Assembly: GCA_002399735.1 (NCBI GenBank)
Contig: DHEF01000024.1
Location: 1-13,677 of the forward strand
Direction of reading: 5' to 3'
Length of the DNA: 13,677 bases
From: Chitinophagaceae bacterium UBA4857
GTDB taxonomy: Bacteria; Bacteroidota; Bacteroidia; Chitinophagales; Chitinophagaceae
Part shown: positions 6,113 through 12,322 of the stretch, one piece after another
Layout of the letters: the number at the start of each line of letters is the position of its first letter
Numbering within the stretch: position 1 is the first letter of the stretch
Translations under genes and position numbers: made by a program
The notes under the pieces: model-generated
The model's input: the letters and a program-made list of their open reading frames with translations, nothing else
The model's database searches: none
Told to the model about the DNA's origin: nothing

Positions 6113-7276
6113 ATGTCAAAAAGAGATTACTACGAAATATTGGGTGTAAGCAAATCAGCGAGTGCCGATGAAATAAAAAAAGCTTATCGTAAGGTAGCTA
6201 TGCAATTTCACCCGGATCGTAACCCCGGCGATAAAGCTGCGGAAGAAAAATTTAAAGAAGCTGCCGAAGCTTATGAAGTATTAAGCGATGCGGATAAAAA
6301 AGCGCAGTACGACAGGTTTGGGCATGCAGGTGTGGGTAGTGCAGGGCGTGGTGGTTATGGCGGCGGTGCCGGCATGAACATGGATGATATTTTTAGTCAG
6401 TTTGGCGATGTATTTGGCGATGACTTGTTTGGCAACTTTTTTGGTGGCGGGCAACGCCGTGGCGGAGGCCAAAGAACCAGAGGAACAAGGGGTAGTAACC
6501 TGCGTGTGAAACTGAAGCTTACTTACGAAGAAATAGCTAAAGGTGTAACCAAAAATATTAAAGTAAAAAAATACATAGGTTGTAATACTTGTGGTGGCAG
6601 TGGCGCAAAAGATAAAAACAGTGTACAAACCTGTAGTGGTTGCGGTGGCAGCGGTCAGGTACGTAAAGTACAGAATACTTTTTTAGGTCAGATGCAAACT
6701 GTAACTACTTGTCCTACCTGTAATGGTGAGGGGAGTACAATTACGGCAAAATGTGGCGCATGTAAAGGTGAGGGCAGGGTATATGGTGAAGAAACAATCA
6801 GTATTGATGTTCCTGCAGGTGTACAGGATGGTATGCAATTGAGTGTAAGCGGCAGGGGGAATGCAGGCGAACGTGGTGGTAGTGCTGGCGATTTAATTAT
6901 TTTAATTGAAGAGGAAGCGCATAAGGAATTGCAACGTGACGGATTGAATGTAGCTTACGACTTACATATATCCTTTACCGATGCGGTGTTTGGTATACAG
7001 GTAGAGGTACCCACTATTGACGGTAGAGCAAAAATCAAAATTCCGGCAGGTACACAAAGCGGTAAAATTTTACGCTTAAAAGGCAAAGGTTTTCCGGCGG
7101 TACAAGCCTACGAAAAAGGCGATCAGCTAATACACGTAAGTGTATGGACACCGCAGGAGTTAAACAACGAAGAAAAGGCTATGTTGGAGAAATTAAGCCA
7201 GTCGCCTAACTTAAAACCCCAGCCGGATAAAAATGAGAAAGGTTTTTTTGATAAGATAAGAGATATGTTCGCTTAA
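6113..7276 (+). CDS. dnaJ: chaperone DnaJ (Hsp40, class A)
   Basis: A 387-residue cochaperone that delivers unfolded protein to DnaK and stimulates its ATPase. The J domain (1-70) carries HPD at 33-35, followed by a Gly/Phe-rich region (about 73-127, with FGDVFGDDLFGNFFGGG). The zinc domain (157-221) has all four CxxCxGxG motifs: CNTCGGSG, CSGCGGSG, CPTCNGEG and CGACKGEG. Two C-terminal beta-sandwich domains (about 130-156 plus 222-355) and a short tail ending FFDKIRDMFA complete it. Length and domain order are those of full-length DnaJ. It follows grpE, but a terminator-like hairpin lies between. No TAnnTTTG box was seen in the gap, so it may depend on read-through from grpE. Confidence 0.97.
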   Translation: MSKRDYYEILGVSKSASADEIKKAYRKVAMQFHPDRNPGDKAAEEKFKEAAEAYEVLSDADKKAQYDRFGHAGVGSAGRGGYGGGAGMNMDDIFSQFGDVFGDDLFGNFFGGGQRRGGGQRTRGTRGSNLRVKLKLTYEEIAKGVTKNIKVKKYIGCNTCGGSGAKDKNSVQTCSGCGGSGQVRKVQNTFLGQMQTVTTCPTCNGEGSTITAKCGACKGEGRVYGEETISIDVPAGVQDGMQLSVSGRGNAGERGGSAGDLIILIEEEAHKELQRDGLNVAYDLHISFTDAVFGIQVEVPTIDGRAKIKIPAGTQSGKILRLKGKGFPAVQAYEKGDQLIHVSVWTPQELNNEEKAMLEKLSQSPNLKPQPDKNEKGFFDKIRDMFA

Positions 7277-7284
7277 CTATATTA

Positions 7285-7320
7285 AAAGAGAAAGCCCCTT
7301 GCAAAAGGGGCTTTCTCTTT
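7285..7320. terminator. bidirectional terminator between dnaJ and the KduD gene
   Basis: Perfect 16-bp stem AAAGAGAAAGCCCCTT / AAGGGGCTTTCTCTTT with a 4-nt loop (7301-7304). It lies 8 bp after the dnaJ stop and 17 bp from the stop of the convergent minus-strand gene and is symmetric enough to serve both. Confidence 0.9.
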
Positions 7321-7337
7321 ATAGTGCTATTACTTTT

Positions 7338-8093
7338 TTATCTGGCCATCCAACCACCGTCAACAAATAAAACGGTACCGTTTACATAGTTAGCTGCATC
7401 CGAAGCAAGGAAGGTAACAGGACCTTTAAAATCCTCCGGTATGCCCCAACGGCCAATAGGAATACGTTCTAAAATTGATTTACTGCGTTCAGCATCTTCC
7501 CGTAAAGCTTTTGTATTATTGGTAGCAATATAGCCAGGCGCAATACCATTTACATTTACACCTTTACTGCCCCACTCGTTAGCAAATGCACGTACCAATC
7601 CGGCAACTGCCGATTTAGTAGCGGTATAACCCGGTACATTAATGCCACCCTGAAAGCTTAACAGTGAGCAGGTAAAAATAATTTTACCACCACCTTTTTC
7701 AATCATATGGTTACCAAATTCACGGCCAATAATAAACTGTGCGTTCAGGTTAATATCAACCACTTTATCCCAGTATTCGTCCGGATGCTCTGCAGCAGGT
7801 TTGCGCATAATTATACCGGCATTGTTTACCAAAATGTCAATACTTTCGTTTTCGGCTTTAACCGTTCTGATAAAAGCATACAGCTCTTCACGGTTGCCAA
7901 TATCAACTTTATGATAAGTAAATTTTCTACCTGTACCTTCTACCGCTTCTTTAACGGCGCTGTAATCATCTACGATGGATGCGCCAATAATATCAGCCCC
8001 TGCTTCGGCAAGTCCGATGGCCATACCCATACCTAAGCCGGTATCGCAACCTGTAACCAGCGCTGTTTTTCCGGATAAATTAAATAAACTCAT
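7338..8093 (-). CDS. kduD: KduD-type short-chain dehydrogenase (2-dehydro-3-deoxy-D-gluconate 5-dehydrogenase)
   Basis: A 251-residue classical SDR that most resembles KduD, the NAD-dependent enzyme interconverting 2,5-diketo-3-deoxygluconate and 2-keto-3-deoxygluconate in pectin, alginate and uronate breakdown. The coenzyme motif TGCDTGLGMG (14-23), NNAG (90-93), N115, and catalytic S143, Y156 and K160 (YTATK) are all present. The stretch SLLSFQGGINVPGYTATKS at 143-161 and the C-terminal VDGGWMAR are KduD-like. It stands alone: no kduI, kdgK, polysaccharide lyase or regulator is next to it, so the exact substrate is inferred from family resemblance only. It is convergent with dnaJ and divergent from ompA. 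Confidence 0.85.
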   Translation of the reverse strand: MSLFNLSGKTALVTGCDTGLGMGMAIGLAEAGADIIGASIVDDYSAVKEAVEGTGRKFTYHKVDIGNREELYAFIRTVKAENESIDILVNNAGIIMRKPAAEHPDEYWDKVVDINLNAQFIIGREFGNHMIEKGGGKIIFTCSLLSFQGGINVPGYTATKSAVAGLVRAFANEWGSKGVNVNGIAPGYIATNNTKALREDAERSKSILERIPIGRWGIPEDFKGPVTFLASDAANYVNGTVLFVDGGWMAR

Positions 8094-8341
8094 TGATGTT
8101 TGTTTATAATAAAGAATAAATGCTTTGTTGTAACCTTAATTTTCAGGCGCTTAAAGATAAAGGTTTGTGTTTATTTAACTCTCCTTTTCTGTATGATGCA
8201 AACGGTTGAGTATATGTTATTTTAATAGATGTGTTTATTAATAAGTAAAAGGCTGAAATAAAATTATGCAGGCTTACTGTTTGATAATCATATTGGTATG
8301 TTTTTTATGTGTACGCATACATCAAAATATATTTCAATGTA

Positions 8342-8373
8342 TTTGCAAATAAACTTATGTACATATACCTTTG
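8342..8373 (+). promoter_or_regulatory. strong promoter of ompA
   Basis: TTTG (8342-8345), 20 bp, then TACCTTTG (8366-8373) followed by C: both elements of the Bacteroidota vegetative promoter at nearly the consensus spacing. Predicted transcription start is about 8380, which leaves about 295 nt before the ompA ATG. No second TAnnTTTG match lies closer to the gene. Confidence 0.7.
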
Positions 8374-8377
8374 CACT

Positions 8378-8559
8378 CCGTTAAACGAACCGTATAGCGG
8401 CAAACACTTTCAGGTATTATTTTTAGCTGCATGCAACCAATACTTTTAAGTGTTAATCTAAACCTCGTTTATTTGGCAGATTTATTGCTTATTCAAAATT
8501 GAGAATAAGTAACTGAAAGACTGCGAAGCCCTCTCACAACCTCAGTTGGCCCGGCCAAC
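8378..8559 (+). ncRNA. structured ompA leader (candidate)
   Basis: Four consecutive hairpins lie within the predicted transcript. (1) 8378-8400: CCGTTA / TAGCGG, one G-U. (2) 8403-8454: AACACTT and AGGTATT pair with AATACTT and AAGTGTT across a 2x2 internal loop, with a 20-nt apical loop containing TGCATGCA. (3) 8485-8512: TTGCTTATTC / GAATAAGTAA, one G-U, 8-nt loop. (4) 8545-8559: GTTGGC / GCCAAC, loop CCG. None has a T tract, so this is not a terminator series. It may be a 5' regulatory leader, an mRNA-stabilising structure or a separate small RNA. I match it to no known family. Confidence 0.5.
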
Positions 8560-8675
8560 AACGATTTCTTAGTTATTGAAAAATTGCCCTTTACCGTATT
8601 ATCATTTAATATGTAATGTTATAACAGCAATGTTATAAATGTATATATACCATTTATTAATTTAAAAATAAACAG

Positions 8676-9992
8676 ATGAGAAACAGTTTTCTGTTAGTAG
8701 TCTTGTTGGCATTTACAGTTGCCGTACAAGCACAAAAAAAGTCAGCGATAGGATTTAGTTTTAATGTGGTTGATTTTGAAACACCTGCTGCTATTAAAAA
8801 CACATCGTTCAGTGATGTATTAAAAGGGAAAGACTGGTATAAATTAAACAACAAAGATTACGGCTTTTCTCTTTACTACTGGAAAGGTATTACTAAACAA
8901 TTAGATTTGTCGGTACGTTACAACGGTTTATTCAATTCCGATTTTGCCTCTACAAGTACTAAAGAAAAAAACGATTACTCAAACGAGTTAGAAGCATCAT
9001 TACATGCTTATTTATTAAAACCAAGCAGCATTGTTAATCCTTTTATTACCGCGGGTGTAGGTGTTGGTAATTACTGGAACAAAGACTTTAAAGGTTATGC
9101 GCCTTTAGGTGTAGGTTTACAATTTAATTTATTAGACGAAGCTTATGTTTTTTTACAAGCTAACTACCGTGCAAGTTTTGATAAAAACAAAGTACCAAAC
9201 AACCTGTTTTATTCCTTAGGTGTAGCCCAATCATTAACTACTAAAAAAGAACCTAAAGTAATACCTCCGCCACCGGCTCCGGTTGTGTTAGATACTGATG
9301 GCGATGGCGTAGTAGATAGCTTAGATGCTTGCCCTACAGTAGCAGGTTTAGCATCTTTGCAAGGTTGCCCTGATAAAGATGGTGATGGCATTGCTGATAA
9401 AGATGATAAATGTCCTGATGTAAAAGGTTTGGCAAAATATGGCGGTTGCCCTATACCTGATACCGATAAAGATGGTATTAACGACGAGGAAGATGCTTGC
9501 CCAACTGTACCTGGTATAGCTAAATACAAAGGTTGTCCTATACCTGATACCGATAAAGATGGTATTAACGACGAAGAAGATAAATGCCCAACTATTCCTG
9601 GTGTAAGAGAAAATAATGGTTGCCCTGCCATTAAAGAAGAAGTAATTAAAAAAGTTGACTTTGCTGCTACTAAAATTTTATTTGCAACCGGTAGCTACAA
9701 ATTATTACCATCTTCAAATAAAGGTTTAGATGAAGTAGTAAAAATTTTAAACGAAACCCCGGATTTAAAATTAAATATCGATGGTCATACTGATAACACC
9801 GGTAAGGCTGACAAAAACCAGATTTTAAGCGACAACCGTGCAAATGCTGTAAAAGAATACTTCATTAAAAAAGGTATTGCTGAAAACAGATTAGTTTCTG
9901 CAGGTCATGGTCAAGATGAGCCTATTGCTGATAACAAAACAGCAGCCGGTCGTCAGAAAAACAGAAGAGTTGAATTGAAATTAAATTACTAA
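8676..9992 (+). CDS. OmpA-family outer-membrane protein with thrombospondin type-3 repeats
   Basis: A 438-residue envelope protein that links the outer membrane to peptidoglycan. Residues 1-20 are a signal peptide (cleavage after VQAQ). Residues about 21-195 alternate aromatic and polar residues and end as a small beta-barrel would (AGVGVGNYW, PLGVGLQFN). A proline hinge (PPPPAP, about 198-203) precedes four Ca2+-binding thrombospondin type-3-like repeats (about 206-318; DTDGDGVVD, DKDGDGIAD and twice DTDKDGIND, each with CP/GCP cysteine pairs). The C-terminal OmpA domain (about 327-438) has the peptidoglycan diaminopimelate-binding pair D373 (GHTDNTG) and R388 (SDNRA). Codon use favours a narrow set (TTA, GGT, AAA), suggesting high expression, in keeping with the strong promoter. 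It is monocistronic with its own terminator. Confidence 0.93.
   Translation: MRNSFLLVVLLAFTVAVQAQKKSAIGFSFNVVDFETPAAIKNTSFSDVLKGKDWYKLNNKDYGFSLYYWKGITKQLDLSVRYNGLFNSDFASTSTKEKNDYSNELEASLHAYLLKPSSIVNPFITAGVGVGNYWNKDFKGYAPLGVGLQFNLLDEAYVFLQANYRASFDKNKVPNNLFYSLGVAQSLTTKKEPKVIPPPPAPVVLDTDGDGVVDSLDACPTVAGLASLQGCPDKDGDGIADKDDKCPDVKGLAKYGGCPIPDTDKDGINDEEDACPTVPGIAKYKGCPIPDTDKDGINDEEDKCPTIPGVRENNGCPAIKEEVIKKVDFAATKILFATGSYKLLPSSNKGLDEVVKILNETPDLKLNIDGHTDNTGKADKNQILSDNRANAVKEYFIKKGIAENRLVSAGHGQDEPIADNKTAAGRQKNRRVELKLNY
9450..9574 (+). repeat. near-identical internal repeat in ompA
   Basis: The 38 bp at 9450-9487 are repeated exactly at 9537-9574, an offset of 87 bp or 29 codons, covering the last two calcium-binding repeats (CPIPDTDKDGINDEED). 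Identity at silent positions indicates a recent duplication or gene conversion, compared with the diverged first two repeats. Confidence 0.85.
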
Positions 9993-10013
9993 TTCAGCCC
10001 CTGAAATTTTATT

Positions 10014-10043
10014 AAAGGCCCTTCCGTTTGGAGGGGCTTTTTT
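10014..10043 (+). terminator. intrinsic terminator of ompA
   Basis: AAAGGCCCTTCC, loop GTTT, GGAGGGGCTTT: 11 bp with one bulged G and one T-G pair, followed by a T run to 10043. It begins 21 bp after the stop codon. Confidence 0.85.
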
Positions 10044-10047
10044 ATGT

Positions 10048-10122
10048 AGTCAGCTTCAGTGCTACTATCATCATTCCTTGCGTCGCACTCTTGTACGTCC
10101 GGTAATGCTATTCAGCATTATG
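10048..10122 (+). repeat. dispersed repeat copy C (forward)
   Basis: About 75 bp aligning with copy B over its whole length, with core CATCATTCCTTGCG (10069-10082, two differences from the exact core) and the far half TTGTACGTCCGGTAATGC. Nineteen bases (10076-10094) match copy B' exactly in inverse orientation. It fills the space between the ompA terminator and the convergent vWA gene. Confidence 0.75.
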
Positions 10123-10142
10123 CTCATTTCCGCTTCAAAGCA

Positions 10143-10174
10143 AATTATCTCATCATCTAATTTTCTAATTGTCC
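10143..10174. repeat. octamer array crossing the vWA gene's stop codon
   Basis: Four 8-bp units in phase: AATTATCT, CATCATCT, AATTTTCT, AATTGTCC. The last unit and a half include the stop codon (10165-10167) and the final Asp-Asn codons of the minus-strand gene. Confidence 0.6.
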
Positions 10175-11940
10175 GCTTTCTTCTTCTTTTTCTTTTGTTT
10201 GGTGTAAATAGCTTTGGTGTTGGTTAATAAGGTTAAATATTCTTTTTGTATATAATTATTGGCATCAACCGATTCGGTGGCAATCTTTATAATTTCATCC
10301 CATTTAATATTTTTAAATGGCAAAGATTGTTTTAACAAGCCGGCATACATTATTAACGATGATGCCATGCGGTAAAAACTATCTACCTTATCAAAGGACT
10401 GATAGTTATTGAGAATAGTGGTGATTGTATTACTGGGAATAGTATCGCTACCGGTACGGTAACTTAATTTTATGGTGCCAATGTTTTTATTAGCCTTACT
10501 ATTAATTAAAGTAGTATAAGCTTTAGTAGGTACAAACTCAATGGCTGCAATCAAGGAGTGGCCCGATCCTATTTCACCACCATCAACTACAGACAGGGTA
10601 TCGCTGATAGCCCCTAATTTATTATCAAAGCCCAGCAGTTTATATTCCTGCACGTATTCAGGGTCAAAAGACAGGTTTAAATAAGCATTGTCCGCAACAG
10701 AGTATAATGTTTGTGTAAACTCCGTAAGTAATACTTTTTCTGCTTCCTGGTAACTATCTAAATAAGCAAAGTTGCCATTACCCATACGTGCCAGTAACTG
10801 AATTTTTGAGTCTTTATAATTGCCCATGCCCACGCCCAAACAGGTAAGGTAAATACCGGCTTGTTTGTTTTGTGTAATCAATGCTTCTAAATCTTCTTCG
10901 GTACGTAAGCCAACATTAAAATCGCCGTCGGTGGCCAGTACTACGCGGTTATTGCCGCCGGGTATAAAATGTTGTTTGGCTACATTGTAAGCCAGTTGTA
11001 TACCCGATTGGCCGGGAGTATAACCACCTGGCGTTAATTCGTCAATGGCTTTATAAATTTTATCCTTTTCATCGCCACTGGTGGTTTGTAACATAATACC
11101 GGTTACGCCGCCATATACTACAATGGTTACGGAGTCCTGCGAACGCAGGTTGCTGGTTAATAACTTAAATGCCGATTGCAGCAAGGGTAATCTGTTGGCC
11201 ATATCCATTGATGCTGATATGTCAATTAAAAAGACAAGCTGCGTTGGTGGCAGGTGGGCAACATTTAATTTTTTAGCCTTTAAGTTAACAAAACAAAGTT
11301 GATTGCTTTTATTCCATGGGCAATCGGTTAAACGTGTATTAACGGACAGGGTTTCTGTTTGTGTACTATCATTATTGTTTAGGTTAAAATAGTTTAATAA
11401 CTCTTCGGTACGTACGGCATCGGGTGGTACGGTACTGCGGTTGTTTACAAACCGCCGAATATTACTGTAAGAAGCTTTGTCTACATGCAATGCAATACCG
11501 GTGCGGGGATAAGCTTGTGTATTTACAAACCCGTTTTCAATGAGGCTGGCATAGGTTTCTTCGCCGGTAAACCACCTTTTCTGGTCGCGGCGGGCAAGCC
11601 CCGACGTAAAGGAGGCCAGCTTAGGCACATTGGTATTACTAAATTTTCCGGTGGCGGCTTTTAGTTTTACATTGGCATATTGGGCAGCATCCAGATATAA
11701 CACCGCATCAAAAAAACCGGAGGCGGAGAATAAAAAACTGTCTTTTAACTGGGTTTGTATAATACCAAAAGTTCCTCCTACACCGGATTTGTAGGTGTAG
11801 CCTGTACGCTTGTTGGTTATGTTAACATTTTGCAGCGGTTTATCGTTTTCGTCCTTTACATCGCCCCGCAGGTAATGCGATTGTGCGTTAATCGTAAACG
11901 ACAAACCTGAGAAAAGTAGTATGGTTAGGGCAAGTTTCAA
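10165..11940 (-). CDS. secreted YfbK-like von Willebrand factor A protein
   Basis: A 591-residue protein of unknown precise role, resembling E. coli YfbK (N-terminal von_Willebrand region, vWA domain, C-terminal DUF3520-type domain). Residues 1-19 are a signal peptide. Residues about 24-95 look like a carboxypeptidase-regulatory-like beta-sandwich (LRGDVKDENDKPLQNVNI), common on Bacteroidota surface proteins. Residues about 125-215 match the YfbK N-terminal region (TYASLIENGFVN, ALHVDKASYSNIRRF, VRTEELLNYF). The vWA domain (about 233-415) has a complete metal-ion site: DISAS (D240, S242, S244), T308 and D338 in ATDGD. A DUF3520-like segment follows (about 425-570). It ends with a run of lysines (KQKKKKKKADN). 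No extracytoplasmic sigma factor, MoxR ATPase or other vWA gene is adjacent. No lipoprotein cysteine is present. Metal-dependent protein binding is likely; the partner is unknown. Confidence 0.88.
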   Translation of the reverse strand: MKLALTILLFSGLSFTINAQSHYLRGDVKDENDKPLQNVNITNKRTGYTYKSGVGGTFGIIQTQLKDSFLFSASGFFDAVLYLDAAQYANVKLKAATGKFSNTNVPKLASFTSGLARRDQKRWFTGEETYASLIENGFVNTQAYPRTGIALHVDKASYSNIRRFVNNRSTVPPDAVRTEELLNYFNLNNNDSTQTETLSVNTRLTDCPWNKSNQLCFVNLKAKKLNVAHLPPTQLVFLIDISASMDMANRLPLLQSAFKLLTSNLRSQDSVTIVVYGGVTGIMLQTTSGDEKDKIYKAIDELTPGGYTPGQSGIQLAYNVAKQHFIPGGNNRVVLATDGDFNVGLRTEEDLEALITQNKQAGIYLTCLGVGMGNYKDSKIQLLARMGNGNFAYLDSYQEAEKVLLTEFTQTLYSVADNAYLNLSFDPEYVQEYKLLGFDNKLGAISDTLSVVDGGEIGSGHSLIAAIEFVPTKAYTTLINSKANKNIGTIKLSYRTGSDTIPSNTITTILNNYQSFDKVDSFYRMASSLIMYAGLLKQSLPFKNIKWDEIIKIATESVDANNYIQKEYLTLLTNTKAIYTKQKKKKKKADN

Positions 11941-12011
11941 AAACTATAAATTAAAACCGTTAAAAATCTGGTGTTTTTATAAGAATGATGGTTTTGGTTA
12001 TAGTGGGTGAG

Positions 12012-12078
12012 GGTTTGCAGCGGCATCCTTCTGCGCAGCGAGGCCTAAGCAGCGCAGGGCAAAAATATAGCATAACCG
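12012..12078 (+). ncRNA. compact structured RNA candidate (possibly flavo-1-like)
   Basis: An outer stem GGTTTGC (12012-12018) / GCATAACC (12071-12078), seven pairs with one bulged T, encloses AGCGGCATCC on the left, ATATA on the right, and an inner hairpin CTGCGC (12031-12036) / GCGCAG (12051-12056) that can extend by GC/GC past an A-A mismatch. A pattern of GCGGCATCC, a variable hairpin, then ATATAGC recalls the flavo-1 motif or a related intergenic RNA of Flavobacteria/Bacteroidota; this link is from memory and unchecked. Strand is assigned from that resemblance. Confidence 0.45.
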
Positions 12079-12082
12079 AGTA

Positions 12083-12106
12083 ATAAAGCAATATAGATTG
12101 CTTTAT
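12083..12106. repeat. perfect 10-bp hairpin
   Basis: ATAAAGCAAT, loop ATAG, ATTGCTTTAT. It directly follows the structured-RNA candidate. No T tract follows on either strand, so termination is not well supported, though it could end or stabilise a small transcript. Confidence 0.6.
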
Positions 12107-12307
12107 GCGAAGGTTACTAACGCAGTTATCGGACCCTGTAATATGGGGCACCCACAAAAAAATTTCATCATTTATAAATAACTGTAGCTAATCGCAGGTA
12201 TGGAAGGTAACACTAACATACTACTATATTTTAATAAATCATAACTGTAGCCGGTTTTGGTTAATTTACGACTGATAATTTGCTTTTTCTATGCCGCTTA
12301 GCCGTGT

Positions 12308-12315
12308 TATCTTTG
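12308..12315 (+). promoter_or_regulatory. -7 promoter box of rlmI, 7 bp before the ATG
   Basis: TATCTTTG, an exact TAnnTTTG match followed by C. No good TTTG lies 19-20 bp upstream (only a T run at 12284-12288; TTTG at 12279-12282 is 25 bp away). If used, transcription would start at or within a few bases of the rlmI ATG (12323), making the mRNA leaderless or nearly so. Confidence 0.55.
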
Positions 12316-12322
12316 CGGCCGC

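Larger units (their letters stand above)
8094..8675. other. divergent intergenic region kduD / ompA
   Basis: The left part (8094-8340) is AT-rich and I see no gene or convincing promoter in it, including for kduD. The right part holds the ompA promoter (8342-8373) and a predicted leader of about 295 nt with four hairpins. The 10-nt sequence AATGTTATAA occurs twice near the 3' end (8615-8624 and 8629-8638), the first overlapping the palindrome GTTATAAC. Confidence 0.6.
11941..12322. other. divergent intergenic region vWA gene / rlmI
   Basis: It contains a compact structured-RNA candidate (12012-12078), a perfect hairpin (12083-12106), an 11-bp direct repeat ATAACTGTAGC (12178-12188 and 12241-12251) and the rlmI -7 box (12308-12315). 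No gene and no convincing promoter for the minus-strand vWA gene were seen. Confidence 0.6.

Noticed and set aside
8094..8340. Minus-strand promoter for kduD (TATCTTTA-like sequence near 8150-8160)
   Set aside because: It deviates from TAnnTTTG at the last base and has no matching -33 element, so it is too weak to list.
9209..9631. 140-codon minus-strand reading frame inside ompA
   Set aside because: It is the reverse of the thrombospondin-type repeats, which gives an artificially repetitive protein; the OmpA frame is clearly the real one.
11960..12157. 65-codon minus-strand reading frame upstream of the vWA gene
   Set aside because: It covers the structured-RNA candidate, has no recognisable features and no promoter or start context.
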